A DNA stretch of 21,644 bases, taken from the NCBI GenBank assembly GCA_903835075.1, contig CAILLM010000001.1, forward strand, positions 1-21,644, in the 5' to 3' direction. Every line of letters begins with the position of its first letter. Position 1 is the stretch's first letter. The stretch comes from Candidatus Staskawiczbacteria bacterium. GTDB taxonomy: Bacteria > Patescibacteria > Paceibacteria > Paceibacterales > Staskawiczbacteraceae. Below are positions 13,852-18,781 of this stretch, in pieces. Position numbers and translations under genes: made by a program. The notes under the pieces are model-generated. The model worked only from the letters and a program-made list of their open reading frames with translations, was not told where the DNA came from and did no database searches.

Positions 13852-14253
13852 TTACTCTGTTGTAACTCCGTCAAATTCTTCTGTGCTTGCTTCGGCTTCT
13901 GCCTTTGTTGGCATAACAATGCCATCTTTATGATGAGCTGGAGAATAAATTGTATAAAGCTTTAATGGGTCTGTTGTTGAAACATTTATAACATTGTGTT
14001 CGCTCCCCGCTGGCACAACAACTGCAAAGCCATCAGAAACTTCATACTCATTTCCATCTATTACAACTTTACCCATGCCCTTTTCAAACCTAAAAAATTG
14101 GTCATTATCTGCATGAACCTCTGCACCAATTTCTTCGCCTGGTTTTAAGGTCATTAAAACCAGTTGGCTGTGCTTACCTGTGTATAAAACTTTCCTAAAG
14201 TTTTCATTTTCTAGAGTAGCCTTTTCTATATTTGAAACAAATCCTTTTGCCAT
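13852..14253 (-). CDS. Single-domain cupin protein
   Basis: This 133-residue protein has a double-stranded beta-helix (cupin_2) fold. Motif 1 is GEEIGAEVHADNDQFFRFEKG (about 39-59), with H46, D48 or D50 and E57 as metal-ligand candidates. Motif 2 is VVVPAGSEHNVIN, with the His of GSEHN. The family is close to the small mannose-6-phosphate isomerase-like cupins; the substrate cannot be inferred. It lies 47 bases downstream of the Nudix gene and ends at a good terminator, so HAD, Nudix and cupin probably form one unit. No Shine-Dalgarno is seen. Confidence 0.85.
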   Translation of the reverse strand: MAKGFVSNIEKATLENENFRKVLYTGKHSQLVLMTLKPGEEIGAEVHADNDQFFRFEKGMGKVVIDGNEYEVSDGFAVVVPAGSEHNVINVSTTDPLKLYTIYSPAHHKDGIVMPTKAEAEASTEEFDGVTTE

Positions 14254-14300
14254 AATTTTATTTTTTATTTAATTAATATTAATGATTGATTATAGCATTT

Positions 14301-14792
14301 TTACAATCCTTTTGATATATCCTCCAACAAAAAACGGTGGCCTTCGGGCAATCGAAACTTATCAAGCTCTTCGGGGCTCAACCAAACGCAGTCGTGATTT
14401 TTTTGCTCGTCTTCAGAAACCACTTCCCTCTCGTCATTTTCTAATTCAAACAAAAATGAATGAAAATGCGCAAAACGATTAACGCCTTTTGGGTGGTGAT
14501 AAAATTGAGCATGAAAATTTGGCAATTGTTTAACCAACTTCAAATTTTTATAACCAGTCTCTTCTAAAACTTCTGCCCTAGCTGCTTGTTCGGGAGTCTG
14601 TCCTTCTTCCACTCCACCAGTAATAAAAGTTTCCCAATCTACTTTTTTCCATTTTAAACCAAGGTATTTTTTTGTTTTTGGGTCATAAACAATTGCAGTA
14701 ATTGCCTCTCGCTCAACAAAAGGCAATTCCGCGCGCGGAGCATCTTCCCCCACCGCCACAAACAACGGTTCATTATTATATTCTAATTCCAT
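14301..14792 (-). CDS. Nudix hydrolase with a variant Nudix box
   Basis: This 163-residue Nudix-fold protein would cleave a nucleoside-diphosphate-linked substrate. The box GGVEEGQTPEQAARAEVLEETGY keeps the metal-binding AEVLEE glutamates. The Arg of the REUXEE motif is replaced by Ala, and the upstream conserved Glu of GX5E is Gln. Strands before it (EAITAIVYDP, KKYLGLKW) and after it (FAHFHSFLFEL, CVWLSPEEL) fit the fold. The Arg change may lower activity or mark a subfamily. The gene starts 10 bases after the HAD gene ends. Confidence 0.87.
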   Translation of the reverse strand: MELEYNNEPLFVAVGEDAPRAELPFVEREAITAIVYDPKTKKYLGLKWKKVDWETFITGGVEEGQTPEQAARAEVLEETGYKNLKLVKQLPNFHAQFYHHPKGVNRFAHFHSFLFELENDEREVVSEDEQKNHDCVWLSPEELDKFRLPEGHRFLLEDISKGL

Positions 14793-14802
14793 AATTTTTA
14801 TT

Positions 14803-15398
14803 TTAAATGTCTAAAGTTTTTATATAATCTAAAAAAGTTTCGAAATTTGTATATAAAAATCCATTAATTCCTAATTCTATTGCTGCGTCAACGTTTGATC
14901 GACTGTCATCAATAAACAAACATTCTTTCGGCTTTGATTTTATTTTTTCCAAAGCATATAAGTAAATGTCTTTATTTGGCTTAATCATTTTTACATCAGA
15001 AGAAATGACAATTTCATTAAATAAGCTCTTGAATTGAGGGTAGCACTTGTAAATTTTCTCTTCAAAATACTTTGAGTCCGCATTAGACAAAAGCATCGTT
15101 TTAAAACCGCTACTTTTCAATTTTAAAATTAAATCGGCCAGTTTTTCGTCTAATCTTAAATAGCCGTCAATTTCTTTGCGAATTTCATCTTCTGTTGAAG
15201 TTACTCCTTCAAGCTTAGAAAAATAAGTTATTATTTCATCAAAAGAAAAATCTCCCAAATCGTGCTTGTTAAAAACGTTCATCAAATTTTCATCCTTTCG
15301 TCCTTTATCGAGCATGTTGTTTTTATACCAAGCATTAAATACCGGGTCACAAACAACGCCAAACAATCAAATATAAAAGTGTTTATTTTATTATTCAT
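14803..15398 (-). pseudogene. HAD-superfamily hydrolase, frameshifted near the N-terminus
   Basis: The long frame (14803-15366) encodes FGVVCDPVFNAWY, a helical cap, motif II LLSNAD, the motif III Lys in MIKPNKDIY, and motif IV FIDDSRSNVDAA, typical of HAD subfamily IA phosphatases. It lacks the motif I nucleophile. That piece lies in another frame just upstream: from the ATG at 15398, MNNKINTFIFDC. Adding one T to the run at 15361-15363 would join the two as FIFDCFGVVCD, a normal motif I. The gene is thus either a recent one-base-deletion pseudogene or a sequencing error in a homopolymer. No canonical slippery heptamer is seen. The ORF beginning at 15366 would otherwise need a TTG start and would be inactive. 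Confidence 0.8.
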
Positions 15399-15411
15399 AA
15401 ATTATATTTGA

Positions 15412-16032
15412 TTATCTTATTAAATATGCTTCCGTATACCACAAATAGAAAGGGGGCTTTCTAGAAGCTGTACTAGTTTCCTGATCATAAATAATTTTTT
15501 TATTTTGCTTAAAACATTCTGCAAAACTATTTAAATCATCTTTTGAAGCAGAATCCATTGTTGCTAAAACCACCATTCCCTTTTCAATGGGTTGCAAACC
15601 TCGAGACATAAGTTCTTCTTGCGAAGGCAATTCTACCCCCTTTTGTGTACTAGATAAATAATCAACACCACCATGATCCCAATTTTTCTCTTCATACAAT
15701 AAACCACCGCTTGATACAAGCGTTTTGCCAATCTTCTTTTCAATAGCACTTTGGAACGTATAAGCTGGTCTAAAAACTATATTCCCGTAAACAACCCGAA
15801 TATCGCTCAGACTACTAACACCCTCTAAACTGTTTATATAAAAAGTTTGTTCTATAGTTAAAGCTTTCCCATTGCACATATAGGGCCCATATGAAAACTT
15901 GTTATTATTATCGTTTTTTGATTGTTCCTTAAGCATATTTGGTATACTGGATATTATATCCATAATAATATATGACCCAATTACAATGAAGCAAACCAGA
16001 ATACAAAGCACAATAATTATTATTTTTTTCAT
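15412..16032 (-). CDS. Membrane-anchored exported protein, function unknown
   Basis: The 206-residue product has one N-terminal membrane helix (about 3-27), then an extracytoplasmic domain of about 175 residues rich in Ser, Lys and Asn. C53 and C173 are the only cysteines outside the helix region and could form a disulfide. Notable segments are VSSGGLLYEEKNWDHGG, ELPSQEELMSRGLQPIEKG and PPFYLWYTEAYLI. No family is recognised. It has its own promoter (16051-16079). The HAD gene begins 13 bases beyond its stop, so the cluster may continue into it. Confidence 0.7.
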   Translation of the reverse strand: MKKIIIIVLCILVCFIVIGSYIIMDIISSIPNMLKEQSKNDNNNKFSYGPYMCNGKALTIEQTFYINSLEGVSSLSDIRVVYGNIVFRPAYTFQSAIEKKIGKTLVSSGGLLYEEKNWDHGGVDYLSSTQKGVELPSQEELMSRGLQPIEKGMVVLATMDSASKDDLNSFAECFKQNKKIIYDQETSTASRKPPFYLWYTEAYLIR

Positions 16033-16050
16033 AAATTTATAATTTATTAA

Positions 16051-16079
16051 ATTATACTTAAAACAAAATATTTTTCTAA
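16051..16079 (-). promoter_or_regulatory. Promoter of the 15412-16032 gene
   Basis: On the minus strand a perfect TATAAT (16051-16056) is preceded at 17 bases by TTAGAA (16074-16079), a weak -35. The -10 box is 18 bases before the ATG. Confidence 0.5.
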
Positions 16080-16469
16080 CTATGTATATATATTAGACCA
16101 AAGCCAGAGATAAACTAAGGCAACAAAAATATTCCACACTAGGAACCAAATTAAATTAAAAATGTATTTTACATTTTTGAGATCTTTGATGTTCTTGGGC
16201 AAATATTTAATTAGCCAAAATCTAGCAAAAATTCCAGCACCTATTAATTCTGCACGGTTCCCTCTTGGAAAAACCGAAACTTTATATTTCACAGCAAAAT
16301 AAATATTAAAAGCTAATAAAAATATTAACAATAAAAAAGTAAAAATTGCAGTATTAAAATAAGGACTCACAAAAACACAAGTTAACAATAGAATTAATAT
16401 TATTAAATAAAAAATACTAAACTTTTTGCTTAGGTTTGTTTCGAAATATATTTTTTGGTTATCTAACAT
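16080..16469 (-). CDS. Multi-pass membrane protein, function unknown
   Basis: This 129-residue protein has about three or four membrane helices (roughly 17-36, 41-62, 79-92, 105-126). The polar stretch VFPRGNRAELIGAG sits between the second and third. No family is recognised. It starts one base after the upstream membrane-protein gene ends, so the two form a pair and may work together. Both are AT-rich and lack Shine-Dalgarno sites. Confidence 0.7.
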   Translation of the reverse strand: MLDNQKIYFETNLSKKFSIFYLIILILLLTCVFVSPYFNTAIFTFLLLIFLLAFNIYFAVKYKVSVFPRGNRAELIGAGIFARFWLIKYLPKNIKDLKNVKYIFNLIWFLVWNIFVALVYLWLWSNIYT

Positions 16470-16470
16470 A

Positions 16471-17019
16471 TTATTTTTTAGAAGAAAATATTAAAAATAT
16501 AATAAGTGCTACAACACCCCCAGCAATAACTGCTAGCGAGCCCGAAAATGGCAAAAGCTTGGGAAGTATCAAAGCTAATAACCACCCAGTAAAATAAATT
16601 TTATTGCTAACCCGCAACTTAGCTACAAACACAGAACCCACCAATCCAAAAACTACTCCATATAAAAACAGTGCGCCCAAAAAGGGGCCCGCATTGCTTA
16701 CGAACATTTGACCCAAAGGGGCACCTCTCCCAATCATAATCTCAGTGATAAATCCAATCAATAATGAAATAATAAACACCCACATCAAGAAAGTAGAATA
16801 ACCCCATAGTTTTTCTGGCAAAACAGAGCGCATCACAAAATTTCTAAAACCTATTATCATAATTAAAAACCAAATCACCCCAAAAATGGCTGAAATAGTT
16901 TGTCCGAAAATGAAATAAATAATAAGTGGTAAAAATGCCCAAATAAAAAAGCAAACAAACAATAATGCCACCCAAAAAATCGACGTGATTGTAATGTCCT
17001 TTTTAAATTTATTATTCAT
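16471..17019 (-). CDS. Multi-pass membrane protein, function unknown
   Basis: This 182-residue, very hydrophobic protein has five or six predicted helices (about 10-40, 42-60, 76-96, 107-132, 142-158, 160-179). PLGQMFVSNAGPFLGALFLYG and GLVGSVFVAKLRVSNKIYFTGW are the most distinctive stretches. I cannot assign a family. It is the first gene of a two-gene unit with the 129-residue membrane protein. Its -10 box is 8 bases before the ATG, which implies a leaderless mRNA. Confidence 0.7.
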   Translation of the reverse strand: MNNKFKKDITITSIFWVALLFVCFFIWAFLPLIIYFIFGQTISAIFGVIWFLIMIIGFRNFVMRSVLPEKLWGYSTFLMWVFIISLLIGFITEIMIGRGAPLGQMFVSNAGPFLGALFLYGVVFGLVGSVFVAKLRVSNKIYFTGWLLALILPKLLPFSGSLAVIAGGVVALIIFLIFSSKK

Positions 17020-17027
17020 ATTTAACT

Positions 17028-17057
17028 ATTTTAACATTTTGAAGGACTCAGTGTAAA
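17028..17057 (-). promoter_or_regulatory. Leaderless-type promoter of the 16471-17019 gene
   Basis: TTTACA (17052-17057), an 18-base spacer and TAAAAT (17028-17033) on the minus strand, each 5/6 to consensus. The -10 box ends 8 bases before the ATG, so transcription would start at or next to it. Confidence 0.6.
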
Positions 17058-17061
17058 TAAA

Positions 17062-17086
17062 AAAGCGCTCCAATTAAAAGCGCTTT
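17062..17086 (-). terminator. Terminator of the helical-repeat gene (copy A)
   Basis: AAAGCGCT and AGCGCTTT form an 8-bp stem around a nine-base loop. On the minus strand it ends in a T-run, downstream of the gene at 17154-17864. It shares 21 identical bases, loop included, with the terminator at 17938-17964. Confidence 0.85.
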
Positions 17087-17153
17087 CTATTTTTCATGGA
17101 ATAATGAACGATGCTATTGCTATCACCATATTTTTTAAAGTCGGGACACCTAA

Positions 17154-17864
17154 CTACATTGCCAATTCTAATCCACCCTCATCAGGAACTATAACATCTC
17201 TTGCTGCTAATATTCTTGTTGCTGCAAGCAAATCTGTTGAATGTGTTGTTTTTGGGTGCTCCATTACGCCAGTAATAATTTGGTTCAACTTGTCGGCATC
17301 TTCCGAGGTAACTCCCATGTCTTGTGCCTTATCTGGGAACAATACCTTAACCTTAGATGCATGTCTTGCGAATCTTTCCCAATGACCCTCTTTTCTCATC
17401 TGAACTAAAGCCCCAACCATTGCATTGAAATCTTCTTCTTTTAAAATTTCTCCTACTTTTTTTGGAGAAAGTATTTTTGCATCAGCAAGTTGTTGTGCAA
17501 GAAATTCAGGGTTAGATTCTCTTAATTTTAAAGCTTCTTCAATTTGCCCATCAACTTCTTCACTAGTAACGCCCGACTCTTTTTCTGGAAAAAGAATTTT
17601 TAACGCCACCGCGTTTGTTAAATCGCCCCATTTCCGCGTTCCATCTGATGACTTACGTAAAGCTGTTTCATCAATTACTACATCTTTGATTCTATCCGGG
17701 AAAGCTATTTTGAACGCAGCCGCCGTAGGGCCGAAATCAGCATTTTTACTACCTTCGTTTAGATGTTTTGTTCTTGAACTTTTTAATTCTTCCGAAAAAT
17801 TTCCTTCTAAATCTAAAATTTTTCCTGCTTCTGGCTCATGATTTTCTCTATTTAGTAAAATCAT
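17154..17864 (-). CDS. Helical-repeat protein with KILFP[ED]K motifs
   Basis: This 236-residue, soluble, charged protein has no signal peptide. It contains about five diverged repeats of 35-50 residues, each built on a helix ending in a K-[IV]-x-[FS]-P-[DE]-[RK] knot: AAFKIAFPDRIKD (about 49-61), AVALKILFPEKESGVT, LADAKILSPKKVGEIL, ASKVKVLFPDKAQDMGVT and a worn copy AATRILAARDVIVPDE. Between them come acidic helices (TSEEVDGQIEEAL, TSEDADKLNQII). Similar ALKILFP-repeat proteins occur, as I recall, in CPR genomes without known function. It has its own promoter and terminator. A protein-binding scaffold is a guess from the repeat fold only. Confidence 0.75.
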   Translation of the reverse strand: MILLNRENHEPEAGKILDLEGNFSEELKSSRTKHLNEGSKNADFGPTAAAFKIAFPDRIKDVVIDETALRKSSDGTRKWGDLTNAVALKILFPEKESGVTSEEVDGQIEEALKLRESNPEFLAQQLADAKILSPKKVGEILKEEDFNAMVGALVQMRKEGHWERFARHASKVKVLFPDKAQDMGVTSEDADKLNQIITGVMEHPKTTHSTDLLAATRILAARDVIVPDEGGLELAM

Positions 17865-17905
17865 TTTTTATTTTTTTATTTAATAATAATTAATATTCTA
17901 AGCTT

Positions 17906-17933
17906 AGTTTACTACTGCATAACAAATTGTCAA
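17906..17933 (-). promoter_or_regulatory. Promoter of the helical-repeat gene
   Basis: A perfect TTGACA (17928-17933) on the minus strand is followed after 16 bases by TAAACT (17906-17911, 4/6). The leader would be about 35 bases, AT-rich and without a Shine-Dalgarno. Confidence 0.5.
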
Positions 17934-17937
17934 ACAA

Positions 17938-17964
17938 AAAAGCGCTCCAATTAAAAACGCTTTT
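17938..17964 (-). terminator. Terminator after tRNA-His (copy B)
   Basis: AAAAGCG and CGCTTTT form a 7-bp stem with a T-run on the minus strand, 7 bases beyond the tRNA-His 3' end. It is nearly the same sequence as copy A at 17062-17086. Confidence 0.8.
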
Positions 17965-17970
17965 AAAATG

Positions 17971-18043
17971 GGCGGCTAACGGGATTCGAACCCGTGCTGG
18001 GACTGCCACAGAGTCCTGTGCTAACCACTACACCATAGCCGCC
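17971..18043 (-). tRNA. tRNA-His (anticodon GUG)
   Basis: The 8-bp acceptor GGCGGCTA/TAGCCGCC includes an encoded G-1 opposite C73, the histidine identity pair. The anticodon stem GGACT/AGTCC encloses CTGTGGC, anticodon GUG. The T arm ACGGG-TTCGAAT-CCCGT is normal. CCA is not encoded (CAT follows). Confidence 0.95.
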
Positions 18044-18082
18044 ATGGCTTCTTATTCGCTTAAGCATTTCTCAATGTGCCTG

Positions 18083-18110
18083 CACTGAGCGAGCAAAGCG
18101 AGTCGAAGTG
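18083..18110. repeat. REP-like CTTCGAC...GCTCAG element beside tRNA-Arg
   Basis: The 28-base element CACTGAGCGAGC...GTCGAAGTG runs right up to the 3' end of tRNA-Arg(UCU). Its reverse complement begins CACTTCGAC and ends GCTCAGTG, sharing CTTCGAC and GCTCAG with the insert in the terminator loop at 13790-13804. Four-base CACT/AGTG ends are inverted. Confidence 0.5.
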
Positions 18111-18182
18111 TGCCCTCGGTTGGAATCGGACCAACATCTAAACCTTAGAAGGGTTCTATTCTATCCATTGAACTACGAGGGC
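18111..18182 (-). tRNA. tRNA-Arg (anticodon UCU), with unusual C55
   Basis: The acceptor GCCCTCG (18176-18182) pairs with CGAGGGC (18112-18118), discriminator A. The anticodon stem GAACC/GGTTT encloses CTTCTAA, anticodon UCU for AGA codons. The T arm is GTTGG-TCCGATT-CCAAC: position 55 (18129 on the plus strand) is C instead of the near-universal U. CCA is not encoded. The other seven tRNAs here have a normal TT pair at 54-55. Confidence 0.92.
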
Positions 18183-18203
18183 ATAGTCTACTTATTACTT
18201 AAT

Positions 18204-18232
18204 ATCCTATCATATAATTTCCCCTTTGACAA
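18204..18232 (-). promoter_or_regulatory. Promoter of the tRNA-Arg/tRNA-His unit
   Basis: On the minus strand TTGTCA (18227-18232), a 17-base spacer and TAGGAT (18204-18209). Its -35 box overlaps that of the divergent tRNA-Pro promoter (18226-18231). Confidence 0.45.
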
Positions 18233-18254
18233 TATGGGTTTTTTGATATATTAT
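18226..18254 (+). promoter_or_regulatory. Promoter of the tRNA-Pro/tRNA-Gly unit
   Basis: A perfect TTGACA (18226-18231), a 17-base spacer and TATTAT (18249-18254) make one of the best sigma70-type promoters in the window. The expected start (about 18261) is a few bases before tRNA-Pro. Confidence 0.75.
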
Positions 18255-18267
18255 CTATTATATACAT

Positions 18268-18338
18268 CGGGGCATCGTATAATGGTAGTACGTGCGCTTT
18301 GGGAGCGTACAGCTTGAGTTCGATTCTCAATGCCCCGA
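18268..18338 (+). tRNA. tRNA-Pro (anticodon UGG)
   Basis: The acceptor CGGGGCA pairs with TGCCCCG (18331-18337), discriminator A. The anticodon stem TGCGC/GCGTA encloses TTTGGGA, anticodon UGG with G37. The T loop TTCGATT is normal. CCA is not encoded (CAT follows). tRNA-Gly begins 7 bases later, so the two are one transcript. Confidence 0.94.
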
Positions 18339-18345
18339 CATAAAT

Positions 18346-18419
18346 GCAGGTATCGTATATCGGTATTACCTTAGCTTTCCAAGCTAATGAGAGGGGTTCG
18401 ACTCCCCTTACCTGCTCCA
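18346..18419 (+). tRNA. tRNA-Gly (anticodon UCC)
   Basis: The acceptor GCAGGTA pairs with TACCTGC (18409-18415). The discriminator is U73, the glycine identity base, and CCA is encoded. The anticodon stem TTAGC/GCTAA encloses TTTCCAA, anticodon UCC for GGA codons. The T loop is TTCGACT. The GIY-YIG gene starts 2 bases after the CCA, and the tRNA's last bases are repeated at 18726-18744. Confidence 0.95.
18399..18417 (+). repeat. Direct repeat copy 1, inside tRNA-Gly
   Basis: The sequence from CGACTCC to ACCTGCTC (19 bases) covers the T loop, the 3' side of the T stem, the acceptor 3' strand and the start of CCA. It recurs without mismatch at 18726-18744, an arrangement like the att core of tRNA-targeted elements. 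Confidence 0.9.
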
Positions 18420-18421
18420 AT

Positions 18422-18679
18422 ATGTTTTATGTTTATATCTTAAAAAGTTTAAAAGACAAAAAGACATACACTGGATTTTCAGAAAATGCATATAATAGAC
18501 TAACTGAACATAATTCTGGCAAAGTTGATGCGACCAAAAACAGAAGGCCGCTTGAAATTTTGTTCATCGAGAAAGTAGAGAACATAAGTATAGCCAAAAA
18601 CCGAGAGAGATATTGGAAGAGCGGTGCTGGCAGACGCAAGCTAAAGGATTTTTTTAAAAATGGGTTCCCGCCCATTTAA
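18422..18679 (+). CDS. Small GIY-YIG nuclease (UPF0213-like), in a tRNA-flanked cassette
   Basis: The 85-residue protein is essentially one GIY-YIG nuclease domain. The VYI strand (residues 4-6), TYTG for the YIG strand (16-19), the catalytic Arg in NRLTEHNSGK (about 25-34) and the Glu in RERYWKSGAGRRKL are all present, so it looks intact. The domain makes metal-dependent phosphodiester cuts. Members of this size (YhbQ/UPF0213 group) have no settled role. The longer frame to 18344 is tRNA-Gly and is rejected; the true ATG is 2 bases after the tRNA CCA, so the mRNA 5' end could be made by tRNA 3' processing. The stop codon lies inside the first of two tandem hairpins, and the 3' end of tRNA-Gly is duplicated just beyond. 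It may be a self-mobilising homing-type nuclease. Confidence 0.88.
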   Translation: MFYVYILKSLKDKKTYTGFSENAYNRLTEHNSGKVDATKNRRPLEILFIEKVENISIAKNRERYWKSGAGRRKLKDFFKNGFPPI

Positions 18680-18695
18680 TTATATTAAATGGGCG
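18669..18695. repeat. Cassette hairpin 1
   Basis: CGCCCATTTAAT and ATTAAATGGGCG form a 12-bp perfect stem with loop TAT. It includes the stop codon of the GIY-YIG gene and its last codons (FPPI). There is no T-tract, so it is not an intrinsic terminator. Confidence 0.85.
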
Positions 18696-18700
18696 AGGCT

Positions 18701-18724
18701 CGCTCAAATTATCTAATTTGAGCG
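18701..18724. repeat. Cassette hairpin 2
   Basis: CGCTCAAATTA and TAATTTGAGCG form an 11-bp perfect stem, 5 bases after hairpin 1 and 1 base before the second tRNA-Gly repeat. A third short stem, GCGAG-G-CTCGC (about 18693-18703), bridges the two and competes with both. Confidence 0.85.
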
Positions 18725-18725
18725 G

Positions 18726-18744
18726 CGACTCCCCTTACCTGCTC
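18726..18744 (+). repeat. Direct repeat copy 2, orphan tRNA-Gly 3' end
   Basis: This is a perfect 19-base copy of the tRNA-Gly 3' end, with no tRNA body upstream of it. It defines the right edge of a cassette of about 327 bases (repeat to repeat). Confidence 0.9.
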
Positions 18745-18749
18745 ATTCT

Positions 18750-18780
18750 AAATAACTTTATAAAGGGTTATTTTTATTTT
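18750..18780 (+). terminator. Terminator-like hairpin abutting the pyk start
   Basis: AAATAAC and GTTATTT form a 7-bp stem (18750-18773), extended by weaker inner pairs, and run into a T-rich tract that reaches within 1 base of the pyk ATG. It could end the tRNA/GIY-YIG transcript or act as an attenuator in the pyk leader. Confidence 0.55.
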
Positions 18781-18781
18781 T

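Noticed and set aside
15361..15366. Programmed -1 frameshift in the HAD gene
   Set aside because: No X-XXY-YYZ heptamer or downstream structure is visible; a simple indel explains it.
17104..17841. Plus-strand frames opposite the helical-repeat gene
   Set aside because: They are shadows of the minus-strand gene, which has repeats, a promoter and a terminator.
18199..18420. 73-residue minus-strand frame
   Set aside because: It is antisense to tRNA-Pro and tRNA-Gly.
18669..18724. Hairpins as an intrinsic terminator of the GIY-YIG gene
   Set aside because: Neither is followed by a T-tract; the better terminator candidate is at 18750-18780.
18726..18744. Second full tRNA-Gly gene
   Set aside because: Only the last 19 bases are present; upstream is a hairpin, not a tRNA body.
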